DNA of 64,000 bases from contig NZ_LT629794.1 of NCBI RefSeq assembly GCF_900106075.1, positions 1,530,001 through 1,594,000 on the forward strand. Direction: 5' to 3'. The notes under the pieces are model-generated. The model was not told the origin of the DNA, searched no databases, and saw only the letters and a list, made by a program, of their open reading frames with translations. The DNA comes from Polaribacter sp. Hel1_33_78 (GTDB lineage: Bacteria; Bacteroidota; Bacteroidia; Flavobacteriales; Flavobacteriaceae). This document shows positions 1 to 11,087 of the stretch, in pieces. The first letter of the stretch is position 1. Every line of letters begins with the position of its first letter. The translations under genes and the position numbers were made by a program.

Positions 1-1914
1 TAAGTCCATAGATTTGTATCTCATAATTACAACATAAGCAGTGGCTGGATCATGTTGGGAAACATCAATACTATTTATGATACCGTCTTTAATCCCTTCT
101 GGTGTAATATTCTCCCAGCTTTCGCCACCATTTTTTGTGATATGTAAAAGGCCATCATCACTACCGGCATAGAGCACTCCCTTTTCATGAGTTGATTCTA
201 CCAAGGCAGTAAGTGTATTATAATTTTCGCCACCAGCGGCTTCATTTGTATACGGGCCACCACCTGGGCCATGTTTGGTAATTTCATTTTTAGTTAAATC
301 TGGACTTATTACTGACCAATTAATTCCCTGATCTATTGTTTTAAAAACCACATTTCCAGCATGATACACTGTAGCTCTATGATGAGGGGAGGTGATAATA
401 GGAGCATTCCAATTATATCTATATTTTGAATCTTTAGGAGCAATACTTAAGCCTAATTCTGGATATTCTTTAATTGATTTTTGTTCTCTTGATTTTCTTG
501 ACCAAGTGCTAATATTTCCTTGATAAGTTCCTCCGTAGACTAACTCAGGAGCATCAGGGTCGAAAGCAATAAACGCACTTTCTCCACCAGCTACAGAATA
601 CCAATCTTTCCAATCTATTCCGGAATCATTGGTTCTGCTAGCAATACCAATAGCAGAATTATCTTGCTGTCCACCATAGACATTATAGGGCACCAAATTG
701 TCTGTAATTACGCGATAAAATTGAGAGGTTGGTTGATTTTGTTGCGTACTCCAACTCTTACCTCCATTAAAAGAGATATTGGCACCTCCGTCATTTGAAT
801 TGATAAGGTTATTGTTGTCTGTTGGATTAATCCACAAATGATGATTATCACCATGCGGTACAGGAATATTAGAAAAACTTTTACCTCCATCTATAGATTT
901 CATTACAGGAGCGTTTAAAACATATACAATATTTTCATTTTGAGGATCGGCAAAAATTTCCATATAATACCAAGAACGTGCAATATTTACACGATTACTA
1001 TTTATTTGTTTCCATGTTTTTCCTGCATCATCAGAACGATATACACCTCCTTTTTCACCTTTTGCTTCTATCACTGAGAACACACGTTCAGGGTTTGCTC
1101 TAGAAACAGAAATTCCAGATTTCCCAAAAGCTTTTGGCAATCCTTTTTTCATTTTATTCCATGTATCTCCTCCATCGATAGATTTAAACAATCCAGAATT
1201 TACACCACCAGATTCCATAATCCACGGGTATCTTTGATGCTGCCACATAGCAGCATATAAAATACGAGGATTGGTCATGTCCATAGACATAGAAGAAGCA
1301 CCAGTATTGTTATTTACAGATAAGATATTTTTCCATGTTTTTCCCCCATTTGTAGTTTTGTAGATACCTCGTTCTTTTGAAGGCGCATACTGCGCTCCTT
1401 GAGCAGTAATATAAATGATATCAGAATTGGTTGGGTGAATTACAACATCAGAAATATGACGTGTTTTATCTAAGCCCAAATGCTTCCAAGTTTTTCCGGC
1501 ATCCATAGATTTATATACGCCATCTCCCATTGAAGTCATAACACCTCTTGCTGCATGTTCTCCCATTCCAACAACAACAATATTAGGATCACTTTCTGAA
1601 ACAGCTATAGCACCAACAGAGCCCGTTTTAAAGAAACCATCTGAGATATTTTTCCATGTAATCCCATCATCAGTAGTTTTAAAAACTCCACCACCAGTAG
1701 CACCCATGTAATAGGTATGAGGTTTTCCTATGACTCCCGTAGAGGTAACGCTTCTACCTCCTCTAAAAGGTCCAATATTTCGCCATTTTAAGCCATGAAA
1801 TAAGGAGTCTGTAATTGCTATAGCAGGTTCTTTTACTTTCTTTTTTCTTTTTTGAGATTGCAGGGTTAGTGGAAAAAGAAGAAGACAAATAAGGAGCAGT
1901 TTGAGTATTTTCAT
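1..1914 (-). CDS. Sortilin-like/BNR-repeat secreted protein (C-terminus outside the window)
   Basis: The frame is open from an ATG at 1914 to the left edge, so about 638 N-terminal residues are visible and the rest lies outside. A hydrophobic signal peptide begins [14 protein letters not shown] and is followed by a lysine-rich stretch. The body has many beta-propeller repeats of the form S-x-D-x-G-x-T-W (BNR/Asp-box), as in the sortilin (VPS10)-like proteins common in Bacteroidota. The segment [11 protein letters not shown] just after the signal is shared with the next gene upstream, and the two stay alignable throughout, so this is a tandem duplicate. Export is likely. The substrate and the enzymatic activity, if any, are unknown. 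Such proteins are often labelled glycosyl hydrolase, but I see no catalytic evidence for that. Confidence 0.85.
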   Translation of the reverse strand, partial: MKILKLLLICLLLFPLTLQSQKRKKKVKEPAIAITDSLFHGLKWRNIGPFRGGRSVTSTGVIGKPHTYYMGATGGGVFKTTDDGITWKNISDGFFKTGSVGAIAVSESDPNIVVVGMGEHAARGVMTSMGDGVYKSMDAGKTWKHLGLDKTRHISDVVIHPTNSDIIYITAQGAQYAPSKERGIYKTTNGGKTWKNILSVNNNTGASSMSMDMTNPRILYAAMWQHQRYPWIMESGGVNSGLFKSIDGGDTWNKMKKGLPKAFGKSGISVSRANPERVFSVIEAKGEKGGVYRSDDAGKTWKQINSNRVNIARSWYYMEIFADPQNENIVYVLNAPVMKSIDGGKSFSNIPVPHGDNHHLWINPTDNNNLINSNDGGANISFNGGKSWSTQQNQPTSQFYRVITDNLVPYNVYGGQQDNSAIGIASRTNDSGIDWKDWYSVAGGESAFIAFDPDAPELVYGGTYQGNISTWSRKSREQKSIKEYPELGLSIAPKDSKYRYNWNAPIITSPHHRATVYHAGNVVFKTIDQGINWSVISPDLTKNEITKHGPGGGPYTNEAAGGENYNTLTALVESTHEKGVLYAGSDDGLLHITKNGGESWENITPEGIKDGIINSIDVSQHDPATAYVVIMRYKSMDL

Positions 1915-2030
1915 GAGATTTATTTTGGGTAATTATTGTATCAGTCTTTATATAACTAAAGTTTATAATCTATTAATTTGATATTATTTTTAATACTAGG
2001 TAATAAGTTGTTTCATATTTTTATCAACTT

Positions 2031-5000
2031 TTACTCTATGTTAAGAGCTCCAATGCCATGATCCCACAATAGACTATTATAAGCAGGAATAATAGTATTT
2101 ATAAGTTCTTCTGATCTGCTCTTAAGGATTTTCCATTGTTGGTCCAGTTCCACGCGTCTGTCCTTCGATCCTTGATTGACTATTGGCAAATCACTGTCAT
2201 TTTGGTTGATGAGGAAGATGTATTCTGCTGTGAATTTATTTGGAAAATTTTCTACATCATCATAAGCTTTCGATTTACGTTGAACCATGTCTTCATCCCA
2301 AGATATAAGCTTCTTGAGTATTTTTTCACCTTTAGATCTTACCATGCTATATTTCTTTTCTCTGGGTAAATCTTTCAAAATTATAGCGATCTTATGCTGC
2401 ATTTTTTTTAATTTATGAACTCTGATGTGCATATCTGTGAGATTTGCCCCAGTTTTCATTTGGAAATCATGAGTTTCTTGATATGCTTCTTTAGTACTAT
2501 TATATAATGGGTTTGGTAAAATATTAAATGATACTTTAGATGATTGATTGTCTTGTTTTATGGCAGCTGTATATGCATTCGGCATCGCTTTATGACCTCT
2601 AAAAGATCCTTCAATGTAAGCAGTGGGCGCTCCAGGTAAATTATTATATCTCATATCCCAAACAAAACGATTAAGTCCAACTTTATTTGATAGTAAAGGC
2701 TCAGGTGAAGGGCCTCCCGGATATTTTATATAATTAGGATTTGGTTTCGAGCTAATGGTTCTCACCAAGTTTTCATCTTTATCTGTAATCACTAAAGTTA
2801 ATTCTTGCTCTTTTGTGGCATTAGGTAAATAATAGTAAAATACAATTCCATTTGCAGGATTAACACCTTGGGAATCATCTGTACCTCGGAAACTATCTGA
2901 ATTACTATTTAATTGACTTCTCCAGTTTCCGATAACAGCATTCTCTGGCTGAAGTAGCGCGAAAGCTTTATTAGTTCCTTTAAACTGGCGTATTAATCCC
3001 AAATCATCTAATATCCAAAAAGATCGACCCATGGTTGCAATGCTTAAGTCGTCATGGCTAACTTTTAAATCTGTGATTGGTGTAATGGGTAAATTTAATT
3101 GAAATGATTTCCATTGTTTTCCACCATTCCAAGATATGTACATACCTAATTCTGTGCCAGCAAAAAGTAAGTCTTTTCGCTTAGTGTCTTCTCGAACAAC
3201 CCTTGTATAGGCTCCTGTTGGAATACCAGAACTGATATTGGTCCATGATTTACCATAGTTTGTAGTTTTATAAATAGAAGGGGTATAGTCGTTAAATTTG
3301 AATCGTGTTGTCGCAATATAAGCTGTTGCCTTATCGTGAGGAGAGACTTCAATCGAATTAATTAAAGTCTCGGGAAGACTTTTTGGTGTCACAATCTTCC
3401 AAGTTGTTCCGCCATCTTTAGTTAATTGTAAAACACCATCATCAGTTGCAGCCCAAATAACTCCTTTTTCATGAGGTGACTCAACAACATACGCTAATGT
3501 GCCATAATTTTCAGCTCCTACGGCTTCGTTTGTATAAGGTCCGCCACCTTTTCCTTGTTTTTTCTTTTCATTGTTGGATAAATCAGGAGAAATTTCTTCC
3601 CAATTTAGACCCTTATCTCTCGTCTTTAATAATAGTTGTGCACCATGGTAGTATGTGTCTGTTTCATGCTGTGAACGGACGATTGGTGCATTCCAATTAT
3701 ATCTATATTTCATATCTTTCCCATCTCTGCCCAAATACTGTATGGGAGCAGCCATAATCTGAGTACTGGCTTTAGCTTTGGTATCTAAGATTTCAATGGT
3801 TCCCAAATAACTGCCTCCTAACACGTACCTCGGATTATCAGGGTCAAAAGCTAAAAAAGCACTTTCTCCTCCGGCGGATGGAGACCAATTATGCTCATCT
3901 ATACCACCGCTGCCTAGTGCAAGGCTGCTAATTTTTACGGAAGAATTATCTTGTTGGCCGCCATAAAGATTGTAAGGAAACAAGTTGTCTGTATTGACTC
4001 TATAAAACTGTGCTGTTGCCATTCTGTTTTGGGGTGACCATGATTTTGCATAATTATACGATACAGCCGCGCCACCGTCATTCGCAATTATCATATTTTT
4101 ACTGTTGTTTGGATTAATCCAAAGATCATGGTGATCTCCATGTGTCCCAGTTATTGTTTTCCAAGTTTTTCCGCCATCGATTGACCTTTGAGCACTGGCA
4201 TTGAGTACATATATTTTTTCATCATCATTAGGGTCAATAAACAACTCTATATAGTACCATGCCCTTTGAATTAGACTATGATCTGAAGAAACTTTAGACC
4301 ATTTAGCTCCTGCATTGTTAGAAACGAATAATCCACCCAACTCTTTGTCAGAGTCACTCTCAACTAAAGCATACACTTTTTCAGAATTTGAGCGGCTCAC
4401 GGCGATGGCCATTTTACCTTTCTCTTTTGGCAAGCCTTTGTGAATTTTATTCCAAGTTTTTCCTCCGTCCGTAGTTTTGTAGAGACCACTTCCGACACCT
4501 CCACTTATCACTTTCCAAGGCAAGCGCTGATGTTCCCACATTGCAGCATACATTACTAAAGGATTGTTATAGTCCATTGATAATTCTGCACAACCTGTTA
4601 AATTATTTACATAAAGTACTTTACTCCAGTTGACGCCGCCATCTACTGATTTAAAAATACCACGATCTTCATTAGGGCCATATAATGCTCCTTGTGCTGC
4701 TACGAAAAGGATATTTGGGTTTTTTGGGTGTATTACTATTCTTGATATATGCTGAGTAGCTTTTAGTCCCACATTTTTCCATGTTTTACCGGCATCAGTA
4801 GATTTATAAACACCATCTCCATAAGAAGTCATTACGGCTCTGGGAGCATGCTCACCCATTCCCACATAAATTATGTTTGGATTACTTTCAGAAACTGCTA
4901 TTGCCCCAACTGAACTAGTTTTAAAATAGCCATCTGAAATATTTTTCCAGAGCTGACCACCATCCTCAGTTTTCCAAAGCCCTCCGCCTGTATTCCCCAT

Positions 5001-5168
5001 ATAATATGTCATGGGATTTCCAATTACACCAGATCCAGCTACAGATCTACCACCTCTAAAAGGACCAATATTTCTGTATTTGACAGATTTAAAAATAGAA
5101 TCTATAGATTGTGCGAAGGTTGCCGAAGCTATCAAGAATATTAGAAAAGGAAGCGTAATTTTTTTCAT
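2031..5168 (-). CDS. Sortilin-like/BNR-repeat secreted protein, complete paralogue
   Basis: This is a complete secreted beta-propeller protein of about 1045 residues. I chose the ATG at 5168 over one at 5219 because it begins directly with a signal peptide ([20 protein letters not shown]) and because a TAAGTTTG -7 element lies at 5217-5224, which would put the 5219 codon upstream of transcription. Asp-box repeats (for example [18 protein letters not shown]) fill the first two thirds. The last 300 residues form a separate beta-rich and then helical tail. No T9SS sorting domain or lipobox is visible. It is tandem with its paralogue at 1-1914, with a 116-bp gap and the same orientation. The family is established as VPS10/BNR-like; its function is unknown. 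Confidence 0.88.
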   Translation of the reverse strand: MKKITLPFLIFLIASATFAQSIDSIFKSVKYRNIGPFRGGRSVAGSGVIGNPMTYYMGNTGGGLWKTEDGGQLWKNISDGYFKTSSVGAIAVSESNPNIIYVGMGEHAPRAVMTSYGDGVYKSTDAGKTWKNVGLKATQHISRIVIHPKNPNILFVAAQGALYGPNEDRGIFKSVDGGVNWSKVLYVNNLTGCAELSMDYNNPLVMYAAMWEHQRLPWKVISGGVGSGLYKTTDGGKTWNKIHKGLPKEKGKMAIAVSRSNSEKVYALVESDSDKELGGLFVSNNAGAKWSKVSSDHSLIQRAWYYIELFIDPNDDEKIYVLNASAQRSIDGGKTWKTITGTHGDHHDLWINPNNSKNMIIANDGGAAVSYNYAKSWSPQNRMATAQFYRVNTDNLFPYNLYGGQQDNSSVKISSLALGSGGIDEHNWSPSAGGESAFLAFDPDNPRYVLGGSYLGTIEILDTKAKASTQIMAAPIQYLGRDGKDMKYRYNWNAPIVRSQHETDTYYHGAQLLLKTRDKGLNWEEISPDLSNNEKKKQGKGGGPYTNEAVGAENYGTLAYVVESPHEKGVIWAATDDGVLQLTKDGGTTWKIVTPKSLPETLINSIEVSPHDKATAYIATTRFKFNDYTPSIYKTTNYGKSWTNISSGIPTGAYTRVVREDTKRKDLLFAGTELGMYISWNGGKQWKSFQLNLPITPITDLKVSHDDLSIATMGRSFWILDDLGLIRQFKGTNKAFALLQPENAVIGNWRSQLNSNSDSFRGTDDSQGVNPANGIVFYYYLPNATKEQELTLVITDKDENLVRTISSKPNPNYIKYPGGPSPEPLLSNKVGLNRFVWDMRYNNLPGAPTAYIEGSFRGHKAMPNAYTAAIKQDNQSSKVSFNILPNPLYNSTKEAYQETHDFQMKTGANLTDMHIRVHKLKKMQHKIAIILKDLPREKKYSMVRSKGEKILKKLISWDEDMVQRKSKAYDDVENFPNKFTAEYIFLINQNDSDLPIVNQGSKDRRVELDQQWKILKSRSEELINTIIPAYNSLLWDHGIGALNIE

Positions 5169-5216
5169 GGTCTTAATTTTAGGTGAAGTCAGTTTTGATT
5201 TAAACAAAAGCCCTTT

Positions 5217-5224
5217 CAAACTTA
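5217..5224 (-). promoter_or_regulatory. Bacteroidota-type -7 element TAAGTTTG for the sortilin-like gene
   Basis: On the minus strand TAAGTTTG matches TAnnTTTG exactly. It lies about 50 nt upstream of the preferred start at 5168. I see no convincing TTTG -33 box at the usual spacing. Confidence 0.35.
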
Positions 5225-5582
5225 ATAAAAATTATCTAGCCTTTAATCCGAAAGAGTAATAATGTTTTACAACTTTTATTTATAAGGTTGGTAAGACTGT
5301 TAAGTTGTTTGTTGAATGCTTCATTTTACTAGTTTAATTATAAATTTCATGAAGTGTTAGCTAGCGTATTGTTTCTGTCTAGTTCAATCTAAATATTATG
5401 TACTCTATTATCTAATTTGGCGACACTATTTTAAATTAATGTTCAATTTCCCAATTCCCTTAAGGTCTATTTTATTGAAACACTTTAAGATTTGAAGTTG
5501 AAAAGAAGTTTCATGATATTTAAAATAAAACTTTACATAAGTGCTTTTAAAGCAATTGTAATTAGGTATTTATGTTTTTTAT
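5225..5582. other. 358-bp intergenic region without a recognisable gene
   Basis: All six frames are broken into short pieces. I see no tRNA, hairpin with a U-tract, or repeat. The right end is the 3' side of the small membrane protein gene at 5583, and the left end carries the promoter of the sortilin-like gene. Confidence 0.5.
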
Positions 5583-5870
5583 TTAATCGCCAGCAAAAGG
5601 AGTTTCAAATATGCCAACAGCTAGCTCAATCCAAATTAGTATTAAGATAATAAAAATAGCAGCTATGAGTCCCATTTTGAAATTAATGTTCTTTATTTTT
5701 CTCATTACAAATTCAGATATTAATCCCGCTGTCAATAAAAGGCTCCCTGCGATTATAAAATCCATTATTGTCCAGTTAACTTCGTCGGTAAATTGCATTG
5801 CTATTAATGGTATTAGCAATAAAGAAAATGAAATCAGCAAAATAAGGATCAATCTTATGTTTTTCATCAT
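5583..5870 (-). CDS. Small three-helix membrane protein, unknown function
   Basis: About 95 residues. Three hydrophobic segments can be read: an N-terminal one with ILILLISFSLLLIPLIAM, a middle one with IIAGSLLLTAGLISEFVM, and a third with MGLIAAIFIILILIWIELAV. The second and third are separated by a short basic loop (RKIKNINFK). The last helix contains an acidic residue (WIELAVGIF). Small proteins of this shape are common in flavobacteria, but I do not recognise a named family. Two adjacent ATG codons (5870 and 5867) are the plausible starts. An upstream TTG at 5876 is less likely. The gene stands alone between two larger intergenic gaps. Confidence 0.6.
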   Translation of the reverse strand: MMKNIRLILILLISFSLLLIPLIAMQFTDEVNWTIMDFIIAGSLLLTAGLISEFVMRKIKNINFKMGLIAAIFIILILIWIELAVGIFETPFAGD

Positions 5871-6152
5871 ATTCAATTTTTTTATCGGTCTTATATTTTC
5901 ACCATTGTATTTGTAAATGGCTGGTCTCAGGTTTAAAATTCTAATTTAATGAAAAGAACAAACCAAAAAAAACGTAAGATTTTCTCAGTAGACTTAAAAG
6001 AAGCAATAGACGATTTACTTTGCTACAGGCCGTCATTTTATAGTTTTGAATCTCTCAAATCATAAAATTAACAAAATTCTTTTCTTTTCCATTGGTTGAT
6101 TGCATTTCTGTTTTTTGACGAGAACTTTTTTATTTTCCATATTTTATTCTCT

Positions 6153-7070
6153 TTATTTTCTATTGCGAAATCCAGGAAAAAACATATTTACTCTTTTTGT
6201 ATAAGACTTGTAATTAGGTCTTTTTTGTAAAGAATAATACTCAGAAGGTATAGCTCCTGTAAGGTATACCAAGGTATTATACATCATTATAGAGACGAAT
6301 AGCAAAGCAAGTCCCAGTAGAACCCAAATTATTAATGATTCTGAAGATCGCAATGCTAACCAAGACGGTATGGAAATAATTATTAAGGAATTCCAAATCG
6401 TCCACTCCGCAAAGTAGTTAGGGTGTCTGGTGTATTTCCATAAGCCTATTTCACAAACTTTATTCTGTAGCTTTTCAGTTTTCATTCGTCTAAGAAATCC
6501 TAACTTTTGTTTATCTGCGATGGATTCAAGGATAAATGAAGCTACCCACAATAATAAACCGACTACCTCAAAAACGGATATATTTGGATTAGGGTTAGAA
6601 GCAATAATAAAGGCAGGTAAGGCTAAATAGGAAACGTTTGCCAAACCTTGAACTAAAGCATCTATTTGCATAGCTGCTTGAATATTTGTTTTTCCTTTTC
6701 TTTCCCATCTTATTCGCTGATATCTGTATCTCGGTAATTCTTTCTGAATATATCCTTTTAACCAAAACTGAATAGCTCCAATACCCATACGAAGTCCCAT
6801 GAGAATATATAAAGCACCAATACCCCAAACCCGCCACGAGTAACCTTCACCCAAAAATAAGGTCACTAATCCAATACATACTAAGCCCCAAGGCCAGCCT
6901 ATATCTACATAAGATAAAGTTTCCGTTTTCCAAATGGGATAGAGTACAATTGTTCCAAAAAGAACTAATTGAATACTGCCGCTGATTACTGATATTTCAG
7001 CGAAAGATGTTGTAAACATCAAAATAATACAACCGATAATATAGGGGTATAGTGGTTTTATATAATTCAT
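6153..7070 (-). CDS. DUF1295 / steroid 5-alpha-reductase-like membrane protein
   Basis: A 305-residue polytopic membrane protein. Near the C-terminus the segment GLWKYTRHPNYFAEW matches the signature of the DUF1295 family, which belongs with the steroid 5-alpha-reductase/isoprenylcysteine methyltransferase-like fold. In that fold the Arg-His-Pro-Asn-Tyr loop contributes to NAD(P)H or cofactor binding. About seven to eight hydrophobic segments are visible, and the protein ends in a basic tail. The substrate in bacteria is not established. The gene has no close partner: intergenic gaps of about 280 bp lie on both sides, so it is probably monocistronic. Confidence 0.8.
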   Translation of the reverse strand: MNYIKPLYPYIIGCIILMFTTSFAEISVISGSIQLVLFGTIVLYPIWKTETLSYVDIGWPWGLVCIGLVTLFLGEGYSWRVWGIGALYILMGLRMGIGAIQFWLKGYIQKELPRYRYQRIRWERKGKTNIQAAMQIDALVQGLANVSYLALPAFIIASNPNPNISVFEVVGLLLWVASFILESIADKQKLGFLRRMKTEKLQNKVCEIGLWKYTRHPNYFAEWTIWNSLIIISIPSWLALRSSESLIIWVLLGLALLFVSIMMYNTLVYLTGAIPSEYYSLQKRPNYKSYTKRVNMFFPGFRNRK

Positions 7071-7359
7071 CTAACTATTTTCAGAATTTTAAATATAAGT
7101 TATTATAGTAAGACAAAAAAATAGGATAACTTAAATCAAATATTGTTTATGAATTTACTCTTTCGTATGACTGGAAACTTTTAAGTACTTCTATTTTGTT
7201 TTTTATAGGAAAAGGTCTTGTGTATAATTTCATTCCGTGAATCAGCAACTAATTGAGAATACAATTACTACTTAGAGTATCTATTCCCAAAGTTTAAGAA
7301 AAAAAGGTTATTTTTTAGTTCAGTTCTTGGTTGTAGCTTTTCGTTATTTACTAACGATA

Positions 7360-7680
7360 TTATTCAATTTTTATAAAATTTTGTATTATTCCATTTTCAA
7401 TTTTAGCAAAGCTTATTATTTTACCTTTTTCTTCATAAAAATTTAATGACAAGGGAGTTTCCTTTATGAAAAATTTATTTTTTTTATAGGGAACTATTTC
7501 AGTTTTTCTGGTGCTCTTAATATAAATACGCTTATTTTCTATTATTATATTAAGCACACTACGACCCTCTAAATAATAAGTACCAGTATACTTTTTTAAA
7601 ATATCTTGTGATAGCTTTATTTGTTTATAATCCTTTTGTGGTTTATTGCTTTTTGAAATAAATTATCAAACGATTTTTTT
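7360..7680 (-). pseudogene. C-terminal remnant of a serine hydrolase (beta-lactamase-like family)
   Basis: The minus-strand frame from 7662 to the stop at 7360 has no upstream start. It encodes LSQDILKKYTGTYYLEG, then a basic beta-rich stretch, then FFIKETPLSLNFYEEKGK and a Gln-Asn-Phe-Ile-Lys-Ile-Glu end. This matches the small beta-sandwich (DUF3471-type) that ends many Bacteroidota class C beta-lactamase-like serine hydrolases: L-x-x-Y-x-G-x-Y, then F-F-x-x, then L-x-F. The catalytic domain with its SxxK motif is absent. Another frame just upstream (to about 7690) reads SFDNLFQKAINHK, which suggests an additional frameshift. The region to the right is meaB, so the 5' part of the old gene has been lost. 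A GTG at 7557 would give a 65-residue ORF, but expression is doubtful. Confidence 0.6.
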
Positions 7681-7708
7681 TTTAACTTATTTATGTAATG
7701 TTAGCAGC

Positions 7709-8776
7709 TTATATATTCAACAATCTTTTTGCAGCGTTAAACGGGGTTGTTTTTCCGTTTTCTAAATTGTTAATTTCTTTTTCTAGTGCTTTTTTAATCT
7801 TCTTTTTTTGATAGAAATTGTCTTTTAGTTGTTGTTCTATAGTGGCTAATAACCAATATTTATTTTGGTTATTTCTTTTCAGTGTAAAATAGCCGTTCTC
7901 TTTTGTTAAAGAGATATAATCAACAATCATTTTATCAATTTTTGAAATACCTATATGCAGTAATGCACTTGCAGTGATTACTTTCGGCTGCCAGTTGCTT
8001 TCTTTTATGGGGTATAAGTGCAAAGCTCTATTAAATTCAACTTTGGCAATTTTAGCGTTCTTTTCATTATCTCCATCAGCTTTGTTAATCACAATAGCAT
8101 CTGCCATTTCTATAATTCCGCGTTTAATTCCTTGCAATTCATCGCCAGCTCCCGCCAATTTTAATAATAAAAAAAAGTCGACCATGGAGTGCACAACGGT
8201 TTCAGATTGCCCAACGCCAACAGTTTCAATTATAATAGTATCAAAACCGGCGGCTTCACATAGAATGATGCTTTCGCGTGTTTTTTGCGCAACTCCGCCC
8301 AACGATGTGCCAGAAGGAGAAGGTCTAATAAAAGCATTTTTATCAGTAACCAATTCTTCCATTCTCGTTTTATCTCCTAAAATAGAACCTTTGTTTACAG
8401 AGCTACTTGGGTCTACAGCGAGTACAGCGACTTTTTTGCCTTGCGTTGTTAAATGTTTTCCAAAAGCTTCAATAAATGTGCTTTTTCCAACACCTGGAAC
8501 ACCTGTAATACCAATTCTTATGGAATTATTTGCAGAGGGCAAGCAGCGTTCTAAAATTTCATTTGCTTTTTGTTGATGCTTGGCATTGGTACTCTCTACT
8601 AACGTAATGGCTCTGCTTAAAAAAGTGATATCTCCTGTTAAGATTTTAGCAACAAATTCATCCACAGAATTTTGTTTAGCTCTACTGGTTTTAATTTTTT
8701 CTGCAGCAGATTTACTGGTTGTTTCTGGTTTAGAAATACCTTCTTTTTCATGTAATGCAGACGTTTTTTTAACCAT
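7709..8776 (-). CDS. meaB: Methylmalonyl-CoA mutase-associated GTPase MeaB
   Basis: A 355-residue G3E-family P-loop GTPase (MeaB/ArgK) that loads and protects adenosylcobalamin on methylmalonyl-CoA mutase. The Walker A motif GVPGVGKS is at residues 92-99, followed by AVDPSSSVNKGSILGDKTRM, then ETVGVGQSE and the base-specificity motif NKAD. The C-terminal dimerisation helices are present. The first 40 residues are a Lys/Ser-rich extension longer than in most MeaB proteins; the ATG at 8776 is the only good start. The mutase subunits are not in this window. A PduO-type adenosyltransferase at 52.8-53.4 kb could supply the cofactor. Confidence 0.93.
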   Translation of the reverse strand: MVKKTSALHEKEGISKPETTSKSAAEKIKTSRAKQNSVDEFVAKILTGDITFLSRAITLVESTNAKHQQKANEILERCLPSANNSIRIGITGVPGVGKSTFIEAFGKHLTTQGKKVAVLAVDPSSSVNKGSILGDKTRMEELVTDKNAFIRPSPSGTSLGGVAQKTRESIILCEAAGFDTIIIETVGVGQSETVVHSMVDFFLLLKLAGAGDELQGIKRGIIEMADAIVINKADGDNEKNAKIAKVEFNRALHLYPIKESNWQPKVITASALLHIGISKIDKMIVDYISLTKENGYFTLKRNNQNKYWLLATIEQQLKDNFYQKKKIKKALEKEINNLENGKTTPFNAAKRLLNI

Positions 8777-9274
8777 TGTAAAATAAAAAATTCACAGTAA
8801 AAATAAACTATTTATAGAATAATAGGAAAGATTTTAGGTCTTAAAAATTTTATCAGCATAAAAACATTTTTAAAGAATATAAAGTCTGCAAAAGAGTCGG
8901 TTTCATAATTTTTTAAATAGGGGCGCTCTATTCTAAAATAATATGTTGGCTGCAAATAGAGTATAGGTGCATAATTAAACTAGGAGCACTGCTGTTTTTA
9001 CTTCTGAATTAGGTATTATAAATAGCAAAAAGTGATGTATACAAAATAAATAAAATGTCTTATTGATAGAGAAATCCAATGTTCGTTATCAGTCAAGTAA
9101 ATGCGGACTATAAAGAAAGTTGTAATTCAAGGAAAATAAAGTACGATAAACATTAAAAGAAAAAATATGTTGGATAAATAACTACTTTTAAATTTACCAA
9201 ACTTCTAACAAATTCCATTTCGCTATTCTTTTTAAAGTTCCTATATTTATCCGCTGTAAATAGGCACTTTTTTA
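8777..9274. other. 498-bp intergenic region between meaB and cysS
   Basis: This is a divergent spacer that must carry the promoters of meaB (minus) and cysS (plus). Frames are short on both strands. Close to cysS a CTATATTTAT stretch at about 9239-9248 loosely resembles a -7 box. I could not recognise a riboswitch, T-box or RNA gene by eye. Confidence 0.4.
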
Positions 9275-10753
9275 ATGGAACGCTACAAAGAAAATCAACT
9301 TAAAGTATACAACTCTTTAACGAAAAAAAAGGAGAATTTTAAAACCATAACAGACGGATATGTAGGTATGTATGTTTGTGGGCCAACGGTGTATAGCAAT
9401 GCTCATTTGGGGAATGTAAGAACCTTTATGTTCTTTGATGTTGTCTATAGATATTTATTGCATTTAGACTATAAAGTGCGCTATGTGCGTAATATTACAG
9501 ATGCTGGTCATTTAGAAAACGATGCTGATGAAGGTGAAGATAGAATTTCTAAAAAAGCACGTATCGAAAAAATTGAACCGATGGAAGTCGTGCAACGTTA
9601 CACAGTAGACTTTCATGATGTCTTAAAAAACTACAATTTTTTACCACCAAGCATAGAACCAACCGCTACAGGTCATATTGTTGAGCAGATAGAAATGATT
9701 AAAGAAATCTTGGAGAAAGGTTTTGCTTATGAAATAAATGGTTCGGTATATTTTGACGTTTTAAAGTATAATGAAAGCAGTCATTATGGTATTCTTTCAG
9801 GAAGAAAGGTTGAAGATTTAATTCATAATACTCGTTCACTTGATGGACAATCAGATAAGAAAAATCCGCAAGATTTTGCACTTTGGAAAAAAGCAGATGA
9901 GAGACACATTATGCGCTGGCCATCTCCATGGAGTGATGGTTTTCCGGGTTGGCATTTAGAATGTTCTGTAATGAGTACAAAATATTTAGGTGAACAATTT
10001 GATATTCATGGAGGTGGAATGGATTTAAAATTTCCACATCACGAATGTGAAATTGCGCAATCACAAACTTGTAGCGGAAAGACTCCAGTAAATTATTGGA
10101 TGCATACTAATATGTTGTTGTTAAATAGTCAGAAAATGGCGAAATCTACGGGTAATTTTATTTTACCAAACGAGATTTTGTCAGGAGAAAATGAGATTCT
10201 TCCGAAACCATTTTCAGCGAGTGTCGTTCGTTTTTTTAATATGCAAGCCAATTATAGAAGCATTTTAGATTTTTCTGGTGAAGCATTAGAAGCCTCCGAA
10301 AAAGGACATTCAAAATTAATGGAAGCGGTTCGTCTCTTAGATAAAATTGAAGCTGGAAAAACATCAACGTTTGATGTTAAAAAGTGGAAAAAAGACTGTT
10401 ATTCAGCAATGAATGATGATTTTAATACACCTGTTTTAATTGCGCATTTATTTGAAGCTGTAAAGGTGATCAATCAAATAAAAGAACAAAAAGCAAGCAT
10501 AACCACTGAGGATATTTTAGTATTAAAAACAACTATTAATGGGTTTGTTTTTGATGTTTTAGGATTGATGAATGAAAATTCTGAAGACAATTCAAAAAAA
10601 ATAAATGGTGTAGTAGAATTATTAATTAAGTTAAGAAAAGAAGCACGAGAAAATAAAGATTGGACACTATCAGATCAAATTAGAGATGAATTAATTGAAT
10701 TGGGAATTCAGTTAAAAGACGGTAAAGAAGGCACAACTTTTTCAATCAATTAA
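9275..10753 (+). CDS. cysS: Cysteinyl-tRNA synthetase
   Basis: A 492-residue class I aminoacyl-tRNA synthetase that charges tRNA-Cys. The zinc/active-site segment [13 protein letters not shown] carries the HIGH-type motif (HLGN at 44-47). The KMSKS-type loop is KMAKSTGN starting at residue 287. GWHLECS and [15 protein letters not shown] provide the other zinc ligands and active-site residues. Length and motif order are normal for the family. The TAA stop is one base before yidD, and lgt follows, so cysS heads a small housekeeping operon. Confidence 0.97.
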   Translation: MERYKENQLKVYNSLTKKKENFKTITDGYVGMYVCGPTVYSNAHLGNVRTFMFFDVVYRYLLHLDYKVRYVRNITDAGHLENDADEGEDRISKKARIEKIEPMEVVQRYTVDFHDVLKNYNFLPPSIEPTATGHIVEQIEMIKEILEKGFAYEINGSVYFDVLKYNESSHYGILSGRKVEDLIHNTRSLDGQSDKKNPQDFALWKKADERHIMRWPSPWSDGFPGWHLECSVMSTKYLGEQFDIHGGGMDLKFPHHECEIAQSQTCSGKTPVNYWMHTNMLLLNSQKMAKSTGNFILPNEILSGENEILPKPFSASVVRFFNMQANYRSILDFSGEALEASEKGHSKLMEAVRLLDKIEAGKTSTFDVKKWKKDCYSAMNDDFNTPVLIAHLFEAVKVINQIKEQKASITTEDILVLKTTINGFVFDVLGLMNENSEDNSKKINGVVELLIKLRKEARENKDWTLSDQIRDELIELGIQLKDGKEGTTFSIN

Positions 10754-10754
10754 G

Positions 10755-10991
10755 TTGAAGAAAATACTTTCATATCCATTTATTTTATTGGTGCGGTTTT
10801 ATCAAAGCGCAATTTCACCATTAACACCAGCAGCTTGCAGATACAGTCCGACGTGTTCACATTACACTATTGAGGCTTTGCAAAAACATGGTTTATTTTC
10901 TGGTGGTTGGTTGGCAATAAAAAGAATATTTAGTTGTCATCCTTGGGGTGGAAGTGGTTATGATCCTGTTCCAAAAAAAAAGAATAAATAA
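10755..10991 (+). CDS. yidD: Membrane protein insertion efficiency factor YidD
   Basis: A 78-residue protein of the YidD (haemolysin alpha/UPF0161) family, thought to assist YidC in membrane protein insertion. The N-terminal amphipathic helix is followed by the family core: [21 protein letters not shown], with its conserved cysteines, and later the Cys-His-Pro-Trp-Gly-Gly-x-Gly-x-Asp-Pro-Val motif. It starts with TTG one base after the cysS stop, which implies translational coupling. No in-frame ATG gives a full-length protein. Confidence 0.93.
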   Translation: MKKILSYPFILLVRFYQSAISPLTPAACRYSPTCSHYTIEALQKHGLFSGGWLAIKRIFSCHPWGGSGYDPVPKKKNK

Positions 10992-11087
10992 TTAATATCG
11001 GTGCTAGTAAGAAGATTAAAGTAATTTGATTTTTAATCAAAGATCGCCTCAGTACATTTTCAATTAAAAATAGAATATAAATAAAAT

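Noticed and set aside
5949..6065. Plus-strand 38-codon ORF beginning MKRTNQKKRKIFSVDLKEA
   Set aside because: Its basic start resembles the beginning of some transposase or regulator proteins, but it is too short, has no continuation in other frames that I could follow, and no terminal repeats are nearby.
7974..8576. 200-codon plus-strand ORF
   Set aside because: It is antisense to the conserved core of meaB, whose motifs are intact on the minus strand.
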